DNA of 64,000 bases from JAJKJG01 sp036389455 (GCA_036389455.1 DASVPW010000119.1:1-64000); one strand, 5' to 3'. Shown: positions 53,445 to 63,231, counted from the stretch's first letter. The notes: a model not told the origin generated them from the sequence alone. Translations and numbers: made by a program.

Positions 53445-54116
53445 ATGCAGGACTTCGCGCTCGCGCGGCGCATGATGGTGGACTCGCAGGTGCGCACCTT
53501 CGACGTGCACGACCTGCCCGTGCTCGCCGCCATGGACACGGTGCCGCGGGAGCGCTTCGTGCCCGCCGGGCGCGAGAGCCTCGCCTACATGGACCAGGAC
53601 GTGTCGGTCTTCGACGGCGCCGCGGGCTCCGAGCGCCGCTTCATGCTCAAGCCCATGGTGCTCGGCCGCCTGCTCCAGGCCCTCGACGTGCGCAGGGGCG
53701 AGAAGGCCCTCGACGTCGCGGGCGGCCTCGGCTACTCGGCCGCGCTCCTCGCCCGCCTCGGGGCCGAGGTCACGGCGCTCGAGTCGAGCGAGGCCGCCGC
53801 TGCCATGGCACGCGAGCGCCTCATGGCGCTCGGGATCGCGGGCATCGCGACGGTCGCCGGGCCGCTCGACCAGGGTTGGCCGGACGCCGCCCCCTATGAC
53901 GTGATCCTCGTCAACGGCCTTATCGAGGTGCGGCCCGAGAAGCTCCTCGGGCAGCTCGCGGACGGCGGGCGCCTCGGCTGCATCGAGCGCCGCGGCAAGG
54001 CCGGGCGCGCGGTGGTCTACGTCCGCTCCGGCGACGCCTTCGGCTCGCGCGCGATCTTCGACGCCGGCGCCCCGATCCTGTCCGCCTTCAAGGCCGAGCC
54101 GGGATTCGTGTTCTAG
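53445..54116 (+). CDS. protein-L-isoaspartate O-methyltransferase family protein
   Basis: A 223-residue PCMT-like protein. MVDSQVRTFDVHDLPVLAAM is at the N-terminus, VPRERFVP near 33, and the SAM motif LDVAGGLGYSAALLA near 88. Alphaproteobacterial members of this subgroup typically sit beside tolC, as here. They lack some features of true Pcm repair enzymes (the usual DVG.GSGY is VAGGLGY), so isoaspartate repair is not certain. It is divergent from the hydrolase. Confidence 0.88.
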   Translation: MQDFALARRMMVDSQVRTFDVHDLPVLAAMDTVPRERFVPAGRESLAYMDQDVSVFDGAAGSERRFMLKPMVLGRLLQALDVRRGEKALDVAGGLGYSAALLARLGAEVTALESSEAAAAMARERLMALGIAGIATVAGPLDQGWPDAAPYDVILVNGLIEVRPEKLLGQLADGGRLGCIERRGKAGRAVVYVRSGDAFGSRAIFDAGAPILSAFKAEPGFVF

Positions 54117-54165
54117 CGAACAGGCCGGAACCGTGCCTGGCCCCATAAAAAATGGAGGAAACGGA

Positions 54166-55137
54166 ATGTCCCTCACCCTGTCCCGCCGCTTCGTCCTCGG
54201 CGCCGCCGCGTCCGCCCTCGTCGGCGGCCGGGCGTCGGCCCAGGACTATCCGACGCGGCCGATCCGCTGGATCGTCCCGTACCCGCCCGGCGGCACGACG
54301 GACGTGCTGGCGAGGCTCATGGGGGAATGGCTCAGCCGGCGGCTCAACCAGCAGGTCTTCATCGATAATCGCCCCGGCGCCGGCAACAACATCGGGACCG
54401 ACGCGGTCGTCAAGGCCGACCCGGACGGCTACACGATCCTGCTCGTCAACCCGGCGAACGGCATCAACGCCACGCTCTACAAGAACCTTCCCTTCAACTT
54501 CATCCGCGACATCGCGCCCGTCGCCGGGATCACGCGGGTGCCGAACATCATGGAGATCAACCCGGACGTGCCGGCGAAGACCGTGAAGGAGTTCATCGAC
54601 TACGCCAAGGCGAACCCGGGCAAGATCAACATGGCGTCGTCCGGCCTCGGCACCTCGGTCCACCTCTCGGGCGAGCTCTTCAGGGCCATGACCGGCGTCG
54701 AATGGGTGCACGTCCCGTTCCGCGGCGCGGGGCCGGCGCTCACCGCCATGATCGCGGGCCAGGTGCACGTGCTGTTCGACAACCTGCCGTCCTCGATCGA
54801 GCACGTGAAGGCCGGGAAGCTCAGGGGGCTCGCCGTGACGACGGCCGAGCGCTCGCCGGCCCTGCCGGACGTTCCGACCGTCGCCGAGACCGTGCCGGGC
54901 TACGAGGCGAGCGCGTGGTTCGGCATCGGCGCCCCGAAGGGCACCCCGCCGGAGATCATCGCCCGCCTCAACGGGGCCGTGAACGAGGCCCTCAAGGACC
55001 CGAACATGGTCCAGCGCCTCGCCGACCTCGGCGGCACGCCCATGGGCGGCACCCCGGCGGACTTCGGCAAGATCGTCGCCGACGAGACCGAGAAGTGGCG
55101 CAAGGTCGTCGAGTTCTCCGGCGCGAAGCTCGATTAG
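54166..55137 (+). CDS. Bug-family (TctC) receptor with Tat-type signal
   Basis: A 323-residue receptor. A GGAGG site precedes the ATG at 54166. The N-terminus LTLSRRFVLGAAASALVGG is a twin-arginine type signal ending ASAQ, followed by DYPTRPIRWIVPYPPGGTTD, the Bug start. GNNIGTDAV and GYTILLVNP also match. It has no membrane partners and is placed between the PCMT-like gene and tolC, which are usually adjacent, so it looks like an insertion into that cluster. Ligand unknown, probably a carboxylate. Confidence 0.92.
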   Translation: MSLTLSRRFVLGAAASALVGGRASAQDYPTRPIRWIVPYPPGGTTDVLARLMGEWLSRRLNQQVFIDNRPGAGNNIGTDAVVKADPDGYTILLVNPANGINATLYKNLPFNFIRDIAPVAGITRVPNIMEINPDVPAKTVKEFIDYAKANPGKINMASSGLGTSVHLSGELFRAMTGVEWVHVPFRGAGPALTAMIAGQVHVLFDNLPSSIEHVKAGKLRGLAVTTAERSPALPDVPTVAETVPGYEASAWFGIGAPKGTPPEIIARLNGAVNEALKDPNMVQRLADLGGTPMGGTPADFGKIVADETEKWRKVVEFSGAKLD

Positions 55138-55356
55138 CACGCGGCTCGCGCTTCGGCCCTCTCTCGTGACGGAGAGGGTGGGTTCAGGTGTCGCTTTTTT
55201 GCGCCACCGGCGGCGAATGTCGGCCGGCCCGGGCTCCCCGCATTGCCGACTCGGATGGCTCCGCTACATTCCACGCGGACGCGTCGGGGGCGTCTCGAAG
55301 AGGTCGGCAGAACAGGCGGCACGTGCCAGACCGCCGGGCCGATAGGGCAGGTGAGC

Positions 55357-56784
55357 GTGAAGGGATCGCGTGTCGACAGAGGCCGCCGCGTCGGTTTGGG
55401 CGTCCTCCTCTCGACCCTCATCGTGATGAGCGCGGCTCCGGCGTCGGCTGAGACGCTCGAGAGCGCGATGGCGCGCGCCTACGTCGGCAACCCGAGCCTC
55501 AACGCGCAGCGGGCCTCGACCCGGGCCACCGACGAGAACGTGCCGCGCGCGCTCTCGGGCTACCGTCCGCGGGTCAACGCCACCGCCGACGTCGGCGCGC
55601 AGTACACCGAGACCGAGACGCCGGCGCGGCCGAACCGGGCTGCCGGCACGGTCACGCCGCACAACACCACGGTCACGCGCACGGCGCCGCGCGGTGTCGG
55701 CATGACCGTCGACCAGACCCTGTTCAACGGCTTCCGCACCTATAACTCGGTGCAGCAGGCCGAGAGCCTCGTGCTCGGCTCGCGCGAGACCCTGCGCTCG
55801 ACCGAGCAGGACGTGCTGTTCAACGGCGTCACCGCCTACATGGACGTCCTGCGCGACACGGCGAACCTCAACCTCCAGCGCAACAACGTCGAGGTGCTGG
55901 AGGAGCAGCTGCGCCAGACCCGCGACCGCTTCAACGTCGGCGAGGTCACCCGCACCGACGTGGCGCAGGCGGAATCGCGGCTGGCGCTCGGGCGCTCGCA
56001 GGTGAGCGCGGCGGAATCGAATCTGCGCGCCAGCATCGCCCGCTTCCGGCAGGTGGTCGGCGTCGAGCCGCGCCAGCTCGCCCCCGGGCGCCCCCTCGAC
56101 CGGCTGGTTCCCAGGGTCCTGGAAGACGCAATCTATACCGGCCTCCATGAGCACCCGTCGATCCACGCCGCGCTCCACGCGCTCGATGCCGCGGAGCTGC
56201 AGGTCAAGATCACCGAGGGCGAGCTCTACCCCTCGGTCGGGGTGAGGGGCAGCGCGGCGCAGCGCTACGACAACACGCTCCCGGGCGACGAGCGCTTCTC
56301 GGCCTCGGTGGTCGCGACCTTGAACGTGCCGATCTACGAGGGCGGCGAGGTCTACGCCCGGGTCCGGCAGGCGAAGGAGACGGCGGGCCAGCGCCGCATC
56401 GAGGCCGACGTCGCCCGCGACCTCGTGCGGGCGAACGTCGTCACGGCCTGGGGCCAGCTCGAGGCCGCGAAGGCGCAGATCATCGCCTCGCAGGCCCAGG
56501 TCCAGGCGGCCGAGACCGCGCTCACCGGCGTGCGCGAGGAGGCGCGGGTCGGCCAGCGCACGACCCTCGACGTCCTCAACGCCCAGCAGGAGCTCCTCGT
56601 CGCCCGCGTCAACCTGATCACGGCGCAGCGCGACCGGGTCGTGTTCTCCTACGCGGTGGTGCGCGCCATGGGCCGGCTCACCACGAAGACGCTCGCCCTC
56701 AACGTCGCGCAGTACAGCGCGAAACAGCACTTCGACCAGGTCAAGGACCTCTGGTACGGCGTGCGGACGCCGGACGGACGGTAG
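55357..56784 (+). CDS. tolC: TolC-family outer-membrane channel protein
   Basis: A 475-residue protein. A signal peptide ends ASAE near residue 29, and the mature part has two outer-membrane efflux protein repeats: LESAMARAYVGNPSLNAQR at the start and the counterpart ALDAAELQVKITEGELYPSVG halfway, with long helical segments between. It forms trimeric export channels for type I secretion or drug efflux. I prefer GTG 55357, nine bases after AGGG; GTG 55351 is also in frame. Confidence 0.92.
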   Translation: MKGSRVDRGRRVGLGVLLSTLIVMSAAPASAETLESAMARAYVGNPSLNAQRASTRATDENVPRALSGYRPRVNATADVGAQYTETETPARPNRAAGTVTPHNTTVTRTAPRGVGMTVDQTLFNGFRTYNSVQQAESLVLGSRETLRSTEQDVLFNGVTAYMDVLRDTANLNLQRNNVEVLEEQLRQTRDRFNVGEVTRTDVAQAESRLALGRSQVSAAESNLRASIARFRQVVGVEPRQLAPGRPLDRLVPRVLEDAIYTGLHEHPSIHAALHALDAAELQVKITEGELYPSVGVRGSAAQRYDNTLPGDERFSASVVATLNVPIYEGGEVYARVRQAKETAGQRRIEADVARDLVRANVVTAWGQLEAAKAQIIASQAQVQAAETALTGVREEARVGQRTTLDVLNAQQELLVARVNLITAQRDRVVFSYAVVRAMGRLTTKTLALNVAQYSAKQHFDQVKDLWYGVRTPDGR

Positions 56785-56893
56785 GGATTTTTCCTGTTGG
56801 CGCTGGGGAAGCGCGCTTGTGTCCAGAGTCGCCCGTGGAATACTGGCCCCGGTGTGATTCTAAGGGCCTTCGGCCCCGGGCGGTTGTCAGCGC

Positions 56894-57490
56894 ATGAGTG
56901 CAGCGAATCCGAAGTCGCAAGAGCCCTCCATGGAGGAGATCCTCGCCTCCATCCGCCGCATCATCGCGGACGACCAGGAGGGAGGGAAGACTGCGCCGGC
57001 GCCGAACCCGGCCCCGGCTCCCGCGCCGCCGCCCGCCGCGCCCGAGCCGGGGCCCGTCGAGGAGGACGTGCTCGAGCTCGCCGAAGTCGCGCGGCCGGTG
57101 CGCCTCGCTCGCCCGCTCCCGATCGACGAGGAGCCGCCGGAGGTCGACTTCCGCGAGATCGAGGACGAGCCCGAGCCGGCCGCGGTCGAAGAGTTCCGGC
57201 TGCGGACGCCCGAGCCCCCGCCACTCCCCTTCATGGGGCCGCCGCCGCGCCCCGAGCCACGCCCGGATCTGGACGAGGCGCTCCTGTCGCAGACGAGCCA
57301 CGCGGCGGTCGGCCAGGCCTTCAACATGCTGGCCCACACTGTGCTCTCCTCGAACGCCCGCACCCTCGAGGACCTCGTGCGCGAGATGCTGCGCCCGATG
57401 CTCAAGAACTGGCTCGACGACAACCTCCCCACCTTGGTCGAGCGCCTCGTCCGTGCCGAGATCGAGCGCGTCGCAAGGGGCGGACGGTAA
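56894..57490 (+). CDS. popZ: PopZ-like polar organiser (DUF2497)
   Basis: A 198-residue protein with the three-part PopZ layout. The N-terminal helix is EPSMEEILASIRRIIADD (10-27). Residues 30-125 are a disordered, acidic, proline-rich linker. The C-terminal helices TLEDLVREMLRPMLKNWLD and LPTLVERLVRAEIERVA mediate self-assembly. PopZ forms a condensate at the cell pole that anchors the ParB-origin complex. The place between tolC and valS is conserved in Hyphomicrobiales. Polyproline runs make it a plausible EF-P client. Confidence 0.9.
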   Translation: MSAANPKSQEPSMEEILASIRRIIADDQEGGKTAPAPNPAPAPAPPPAAPEPGPVEEDVLELAEVARPVRLARPLPIDEEPPEVDFREIEDEPEPAAVEEFRLRTPEPPPLPFMGPPPRPEPRPDLDEALLSQTSHAAVGQAFNMLAHTVLSSNARTLEDLVREMLRPMLKNWLDDNLPTLVERLVRAEIERVARGGR

Positions 57491-57494
57491 GGAG

Positions 57495-57560
57495 CTGTCA
57501 TTCTGGGCTCACCGCAGGCGAGAGCCCGGCTCGACGCTTCGCATCGCCCCGGAATGACAG
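57495..57560. repeat. 66-bp palindromic intergenic repeat
   Basis: CTGTCATTCTGGG (57495-57507) is opposite CCCCGGAATGACAG (57547-57560), with inner arms GGGCTC and GAGCCC. It matches the ends of the larger element at 34947 and lies just after the popZ stop, where it may also terminate transcription. Confidence 0.7.
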
Positions 57561-57648
57561 CCGCGGTTGACTAACCCGACCCGCTTCGCTTTCTAGCCGG
57601 CGACCTTCGCGCGCCCGATGAGCGCGCCCGAACCCCGGTTTCCCGCTC

Positions 57649-60423
57649 ATGATGGACAAGACCTTCGATCCCGCCGCCGTCGAGGCGCGCATCGCCGCTC
57701 GATGGGAGGAGGCGGGCGCGTTCAGGGCGGGGCGGGCCGACCGCGCCGCGGCCGAGCCCTATTCGATCGTCATCCCGCCGCCGAACGTCACCGGCTCGCT
57801 GCACATGGGGCATGCCCTCAACAACACGCTCCAGGACGTGCTGGCGCGGTTCGAGCGCATGCGCGGCCGGGACGTTCTGTGGCAGCCCGGCACCGACCAC
57901 GCCGGCATCGCGACCCAGATGGTGGTCGAGCGGCGGCTTGCCGCCGAGAACAGGACCGACCGCCGCACCATGGGCCGCGAGGCCTTCCTCAAGGAGGTCT
58001 GGAAGCAGAAGGAGGAGTCGGAGGGCACGATCCTCGGGCAGCTCCGCCGCCTCGGCTGCTCCTGCGACTGGTCGCGCACCCGCTTCACCATGGACGAGGG
58101 CCTGTCGCGGGCGGTGCTCAAGGTGTTCGTGCGGCTCTACCGCGACGGCCTGATCTACCGCGACAAGCGCCTCGTGAACTGGGATCCGCGCTTCCAGACC
58201 GCGATTTCCGACCTCGAGGTGCAGCAGGTCGAGGTCAAGGGAAGCCTCTGGCATATCCGCTATCCCGTCGAGGGCAGGCCTTACGACCCCGCCGACCCCT
58301 CGACCTTCATCGTCGTCGCGACGACGAGGCCGGAAACGATGCTCGGCGACACCGGCGTCGCGGTGCACCCGGACGACGAGCGCTACCGGGACGCCGTCGG
58401 CAAGAACGCGATCCTGCCCCTCGTCGACCGTCGCCTCCCCATCGTTGCCGACGAATACTCCGACCCCGAGAAGGGCACCGGCGCGGTCAAGATCACGCCG
58501 GCGCACGATTTCAACGACTTCGAGGTCGGACGGCGACACGGTCTCAAGTCCGTCAACATCTTCGGGCCGGAAGCGCAGCTTCGGCTGCACGGGAACGAGG
58601 ACTTCGCTGCGGGCTTGCCCGCGAGCGAAGGCGTTAACGCCGCGCTTGCCCTCGACGGCCTCGACCGTTTCGAGGCGCGAAAGCGCCTCGTCGCCCTGCT
58701 GGAGGAGCGGGGCTGCCTCGAGAAGGTCGAGCCGCACGTCCACATGGTCCCGCACGGCGACCGCTCGAACGTGCCGGTCGAGCCGTACCTGACCGACCAG
58801 TGGTACGTCGATGTGAAGTCCTTGGCCGAGCGCGCGCTCGCCGCCGTCCGCGAGGGCCGGACCCGCATCGTTCCCGAGACTTGGGAAAAGACCTACTTCC
58901 AATGGCTCGAGAACATCGAGCCGTGGTGCATCTCACGCCAGCTCTGGTGGGGCCACCAGATCCCGGCCTGGTACGCACCTGACGGCACGGTCCACGTCGC
59001 AGAGACGCCCGAGGAGGCGCTCGCCGAGGCGCTCGCCCAGGCCGTCGTCAAGGGCGAGATGGCGGAGGAGGAGGCTGCGGCGCTCGCCGCCAGCCCTGAC
59101 CGCGCCGCCGGCTACCTCGTGCGCGATGAGGACGTCCTCGACACCTGGTTCTCGTCCGGCCTTTGGCCCTTCTCGACGCTGGGATGGCCCGACGACACGC
59201 CGGAGCTGCGGCGCTATTATCCGACGAGCGTCCTCGTCACCGGCTTCGACATCATCTTCTTCTGGGTCGCCCGGATGATGATGCTCGGCTTGCACTTCAT
59301 GGACGAGGTGCCGTTCCACGACGTCTACATCCACGCCCTCGTGCGCGACGAGCGCGGGGCCAAGATGTCGAAGTCGAAGGGCAACGTCATCGACCCGCTC
59401 GGCCTTATCGACGACTACGGCGCCGATGCGCTCCGCTTCACCCTTGCCGCCATGGCGGCGCAAGGGCGTGACATCAAGCTCTCGATCCAGCGCGTCGAAG
59501 GCTACCGCAACTTCGCGACGAAGATCTGGAACGCCGCCCGCTTCGCCGAGATCAACGGCTGCGCCCGCGACCCCGCCTTCGACCCGCGCAGCGTCAAGGA
59601 GACCCTCAACCGCTGGGCCCTCGGCGAGGCCGCGAAGGCGGTCGGCGAGGTCACGCAGGGAATCGTCCTCTACAAGTTCAACGAGGCGGCGGCGGCGGCC
59701 TACCGCTTCGTCTGGGGCGTCTTCTGCGACTGGTACGTCGAGCTCGCGAAGCCCGTGCTGCAAGGGGCCGACGGCCCGGCCAAGGACGAGACCCGCGCTA
59801 CCGTCGCCTTCGTCCTCGACGCCATCTGCAAGCTCCTCCACCCCTTCATGCCCTTCCTCACCGAGGAGCTGTGGGCTGGACGGGGAGGGGAGGGCATCCT
59901 CGCTCTTGCCCCCTGGCCCGACCTCGCGGGCCTCGCCGACGCGGCCGCGGAGGCCGAGCTCGGCTGGGTCGTCGAGCTGATCTCGGAAACCCGTTCGGCG
60001 CGCTCGGAGACGAACGTCCCGGCCGGCGCGCAGATTCCCCTCGTGCTGGTCCAGCCGTCGCAGGCCGCGCGGGCCCGCATCGCGCGCTGGGACGAGACCG
60101 TCCGGCGCATGGCCCGTCTCTCCGGCATCACGGTCGCGGACGCCGCCCCGCGGAGCGCGGTGCAGCTCATCGTGCGCGGCGAGACGGCGGCGCTGCCGCT
60201 CGAGGGCATCGTTGACCTCGCGGCCGAAGCCGCGCGCCTCGCCAAGGAGAAGCAGAAGCTCGAAGGCGAGGTCGCCAAGATCGACCAGAAGCTCGCCAAC
60301 CCCGATTTCCTGAGCCGCGCCCCCGAGGAGGTGGTCGAGGAGCAGCGCGAGCGCCGGGAAGCGGCGGTCGAGCGCCGGCGCAAGATCGAGGAGGCCCTCG
60401 CCCGGCTCGGGGCCGCCGTGTGA
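57649..60423 (+). CDS. valS: valyl-tRNA synthetase
   Basis: A 924-residue class I synthetase. The nucleotide motif HMGH is at residues 52-55 and KMSKS at 572-576; the CP1 editing domain lies between (TTRPETMLGDTGVAVHP). The C-terminal arm is a coiled coil (AARLAKEKQKLEGEVAKIDQ near 861-880) typical of ValRS. It charges tRNA-Val and edits threonine. The second ATG at 57652 is an equal start. Its stop overlaps the GTG of the phosphoesterase gene. Confidence 0.97.
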   Translation: MMDKTFDPAAVEARIAARWEEAGAFRAGRADRAAAEPYSIVIPPPNVTGSLHMGHALNNTLQDVLARFERMRGRDVLWQPGTDHAGIATQMVVERRLAAENRTDRRTMGREAFLKEVWKQKEESEGTILGQLRRLGCSCDWSRTRFTMDEGLSRAVLKVFVRLYRDGLIYRDKRLVNWDPRFQTAISDLEVQQVEVKGSLWHIRYPVEGRPYDPADPSTFIVVATTRPETMLGDTGVAVHPDDERYRDAVGKNAILPLVDRRLPIVADEYSDPEKGTGAVKITPAHDFNDFEVGRRHGLKSVNIFGPEAQLRLHGNEDFAAGLPASEGVNAALALDGLDRFEARKRLVALLEERGCLEKVEPHVHMVPHGDRSNVPVEPYLTDQWYVDVKSLAERALAAVREGRTRIVPETWEKTYFQWLENIEPWCISRQLWWGHQIPAWYAPDGTVHVAETPEEALAEALAQAVVKGEMAEEEAAALAASPDRAAGYLVRDEDVLDTWFSSGLWPFSTLGWPDDTPELRRYYPTSVLVTGFDIIFFWVARMMMLGLHFMDEVPFHDVYIHALVRDERGAKMSKSKGNVIDPLGLIDDYGADALRFTLAAMAAQGRDIKLSIQRVEGYRNFATKIWNAARFAEINGCARDPAFDPRSVKETLNRWALGEAAKAVGEVTQGIVLYKFNEAAAAAYRFVWGVFCDWYVELAKPVLQGADGPAKDETRATVAFVLDAICKLLHPFMPFLTEELWAGRGGEGILALAPWPDLAGLADAAAEAELGWVVELISETRSARSETNVPAGAQIPLVLVQPSQAARARIARWDETVRRMARLSGITVADAAPRSAVQLIVRGETAALPLEGIVDLAAEAARLAKEKQKLEGEVAKIDQKLANPDFLSRAPEEVVEEQRERREAAVERRRKIEEALARLGAAV

Positions 60424-61301
60424 GCGGGCCCGAGGGCCGGCCCCGCCGCCGAGGCCGCGTCAGCCTGATCTCGTGGGTGGGAGACCGGCTCGCCGCCAAG
60501 CCGCCCTTCGCCGATCCCGCGGGCCGGAAGGGCCTCTGGACGCGCCTTGCGCAGGCACCGCCGCACCGGGTCGTCGCCTACCGCATCCCGCTCCCGGACG
60601 TGGGAAGCCCCTGGCGCGTCGCGCTCCTCGCCGATCTCCACGTCGGCGGCTACGCCGACGATGTCGCGCGGCTCCGAAAAATCGTGGCCGAGACGAACGC
60701 GCTCGCCCCCGACCTCGTGCTGCTCCTCGGCGACTACATGAACATGATGCCGCTCGGCGGCGGGCGGGTGCCGCCGGAGGCGATCGCCCGGGAGCTTGCG
60801 GGTCTGCGCGCGCCCGCCGGCATTCTCGCCGTCATGGGCAATCACGATTGGAAATACGGGCGCGACGTCGTCATGGCCGCCTTCGCGGCGGCGGGTCTCG
60901 CGACGATCGAGAACCGCATCGTCGTCGCCCGCCGCGGCGGCGATTCCCTCGCGGTCGTCGGGCTCGAGGACGACCGCTATGGAGAACCTGACCTGTCGCT
61001 CCTCGGGCAGCTGCCCGAGGGCGTCCCGGCGCTCGTCGCGACGCACAGTCCGGGTCTGTTCCACGACCTGCCGGCCGGGCATCTGATGGTGGCCGGCCAC
61101 ATGCACGGCGGCCAGATCCGCTGGCCGGGGCTCCCCGCCCTGCACGTGCCCTCGGGCCGCGCGCCCCGGCGCTGGGCGCATGGCCACATCCGCGAGGACG
61201 GCCGCGACCTTGTCGTGAGCGCCGGGCTCGGGGTGTCGGGCTTCCCCCTCCGCCTCGGCATCCCGCCCGAGATCGTGATCGTGGAGCTCGTCGGGGCATG
61301 A
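60420..61301 (+). CDS. metallophosphoesterase (YkuE-like)
   Basis: A 293-residue calcineurin-like enzyme starting at GTG 60420 and coupled to valS (GTGA). Metal ligands are D72 and H74 (ADLHVGG), GD at 104-105, N141 and H142 (GNHDW), and the late GHMHGGQ. The N-terminal 45 residues are basic with one weakly hydrophobic part. The family includes membrane-associated UDP-diacylglucosamine hydrolase-like and DNA/lipid phosphoesterases; the substrate is not evident. Confidence 0.88.
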   Translation: MSGPEGRPRRRGRVSLISWVGDRLAAKPPFADPAGRKGLWTRLAQAPPHRVVAYRIPLPDVGSPWRVALLADLHVGGYADDVARLRKIVAETNALAPDLVLLLGDYMNMMPLGGGRVPPEAIARELAGLRAPAGILAVMGNHDWKYGRDVVMAAFAAAGLATIENRIVVARRGGDSLAVVGLEDDRYGEPDLSLLGQLPEGVPALVATHSPGLFHDLPAGHLMVAGHMHGGQIRWPGLPALHVPSGRAPRRWAHGHIREDGRDLVVSAGLGVSGFPLRLGIPPEIVIVELVGA

Positions 61302-61346
61302 GGCGGCGGCAGGTTCCGGCGAAGAGGGCCGACCTCGCCAATGGCC

Positions 61347-62237
61347 TCAGAAGGTCCAGCGCTGGGCCTTCGCCACCAGGAAGTCGCGGAAGGCCTGGAC
61401 GCGGGCGACGCTGCGCATCTCCTCGGCGTAGACGAGGTAGCTGTCGAGGGACGGCATCTCGACGTCGCGCAGGATCTGCGTGAGCTTGGCGTCGCCGTCG
61501 ACGGCGTAGTCCGGCAGGACGCCGATGCCGGCGCCGGTCTCGACCGCGATCTTGAGCGCCGTGATGTTGTTCATGACGCAGTGGTAGGGGCGGGGATCCT
61601 GCGCGTCGCGGCCCGCGGTCGAGAGCCAGTGCACCGCCATCAGGTAGGAGGGCTGGTCGCCCCCGAACGAGACCAGGCGGTGATTATCGAGGTCCTCGAG
61701 GGACTTCGGCTCGCCGAAGCGCTTGATGTAGTCCTTCGACGCGAAGGCGTGGAAATGGACCGTGAAGAGCCGGCGCTGGATCAGGTCCGGCTGGGCCGGC
61801 CGGCGCAGCCGAATCGCCACGTCGGCCTCGCGCATGGCGAGATCGAGTTCCTCGTTGGTTAGGATGAGTTCCACCCTGACGTCGGGATAGAGGTCGAGGA
61901 ACTCGCCGATCCTTTGCGCGAGCCAGATCGAGCCGAGGCCGACGGTCGCCGTCACCTTGAGGTCGCCGGAGGGGCGCTCGCTCGTCTCGACGAGGCGCGC
62001 GCGCGTCGTCTCGAGGCGCATGCGCATGTCGCGGGCGGCACGGAACAGGAGGTCGCCCTGCTCGGTCAGGATCAGGCCGCGGGCGTGGCGGTGGAACAGC
62101 GGCGCCTTGAGCTCGCGCTCGAGGGCGCTGATCTGCCGGCTCACCGCCGACTGGCTCAAGCCCAGGTCGTCGCCCGCCCGGGTGAAGCTTCCGGCTTCCG
62201 CGACCGTGTAGAAGATCCGTATCTTGTCCCAGTCCAA
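61347..62237 (-). CDS. LysR-family transcriptional regulator
   Basis: A 296-residue regulator. The winged helix-turn-helix is at residues 1-60 (GSFTRAGDDLGLSQSAVSRQ with recognition helix), followed by the linker helix and a periplasmic-binding-like effector domain. This LysR subgroup is commonly placed next to trxB in alphaproteobacteria, as here. It starts 31 bases after the trxB stop on the same strand and may be read through from it. Target genes and effector are unknown; thiol or redox control is only suggested by position. Confidence 0.92.
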   Translation of the reverse strand: MDWDKIRIFYTVAEAGSFTRAGDDLGLSQSAVSRQISALERELKAPLFHRHARGLILTEQGDLLFRAARDMRMRLETTRARLVETSERPSGDLKVTATVGLGSIWLAQRIGEFLDLYPDVRVELILTNEELDLAMREADVAIRLRRPAQPDLIQRRLFTVHFHAFASKDYIKRFGEPKSLEDLDNHRLVSFGGDQPSYLMAVHWLSTAGRDAQDPRPYHCVMNNITALKIAVETGAGIGVLPDYAVDGDAKLTQILRDVEMPSLDSYLVYAEEMRSVARVQAFRDFLVAKAQRWTF

Positions 62238-62268
62238 GGCGGCGGTCCTTGAAAGGCGCCGTCGCGGG

Positions 62269-63231
62269 CTACTCGGCCGCCTGACGCGTCATGTCCGCGG
62301 CGGCAAGGTACCGCTCAGCTTCGAGTGCCGCCATACAGCCCATTCCGGCGGCTGTCACGGCCTGCCGGTACACGTCGTCGGTGACGTCGCCCGCCGCGAA
62401 GACGCCGGGGACGTTGGTCTGCGTCGAATCGGGCAGGGTCAGGAGATAGCCGCCGGGCTTCATGTCGAGCTGGCCGGCGAAGAGCTCGGTCGCGGGCTTG
62501 TGGCCGATGGCGACGAAGACGCCGTCGGTGCGCATCTCCGAGACGGCGCCGCTCTTGAGGTTGCGCAGGCGCACGTGCGTCACGGAGGGCGGCGCCTCGC
62601 CGCCGCCGATTTCTTCCACGGCGCTGTCCCAGACGACCGCGATCTTCGGGTGCCGGAACAGCCGGTCCTGGAGGATGCGCTCGGCCCGGAAGGCGTCGCG
62701 ACGGTGGATCACCGTGACTTTCGTGGCGAGGTTCGCGAGGTAGAGCGCCTCCTCGACGGCGGTGTTGCCGCCGCCGACCACCACGACCTCCTTGCCCCTG
62801 AAGAAGAACCCGTCGCAGGTCGCGCATGCCGAGACGCCGAAGCCCTGGAACCTCGCCTCGGAGGGGAGCCCCAGCCACTTTGCCTGGGCCCCGGTCGCGA
62901 TCACGAGGGCGTCGCAGGTGAAGGTGTCGCCGCTATCGCAGGTGAGGCGGAACGGGCGCTTGCCGAGCTCGACTTTCACCACGTGGTCCGACACCATGCG
63001 GGTGCCGACGTGCTCGGCCTGGAGGCGCATCTGCTCCATGAGCCACGGCCCCTGGATCACGTCGGCGAAGCCCGGGTAGTTCTCGACGTCGGTCGTGATC
63101 ATGAGCTGGCCGCCGGCCTGGAAGCCGGAGACCAGCACGGGCTCCAGCATGGCGCGGGCGGCGTAGATTGCCGCCGTGTAGCCGGCCGGCCCCGAGCCGA
63201 CGATGACAAGCCTGGCGTGATGGTGGGCCAT
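62269..63231 (-). CDS. trxB: thioredoxin-disulfide reductase
   Basis: A 320-residue flavoprotein. FAD motif GSGPAGYTAA is at 12-21, the redox pair C136/C139 is in CATCDG, the NADPH motif GGGNTAVEEAL lies near 155, and the C-terminal FAD segment GVFAAGDVTDD near 278. All catalytic residues are intact. It reduces thioredoxin with NADPH. It lies 18 bases downstream of the ELM1-like gene, so the two and LysR form one minus-strand unit. Confidence 0.97.
   Translation of the reverse strand: MAHHHARLVIVGSGPAGYTAAIYAARAMLEPVLVSGFQAGGQLMITTDVENYPGFADVIQGPWLMEQMRLQAEHVGTRMVSDHVVKVELGKRPFRLTCDSGDTFTCDALVIATGAQAKWLGLPSEARFQGFGVSACATCDGFFFRGKEVVVVGGGNTAVEEALYLANLATKVTVIHRRDAFRAERILQDRLFRHPKIAVVWDSAVEEIGGGEAPPSVTHVRLRNLKSGAVSEMRTDGVFVAIGHKPATELFAGQLDMKPGGYLLTLPDSTQTNVPGVFAAGDVTDDVYRQAVTAAGMGCMAALEAERYLAAADMTRQAAE

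Noticed and set aside
52239..54176. Very long minus-strand frame extending the hydrolase upstream to 54176
   Set aside because: The upstream part is antisense to the PCMT-like gene and low in complexity; the ATG at 53297 gives a proper N-terminal hydrophobic segment.
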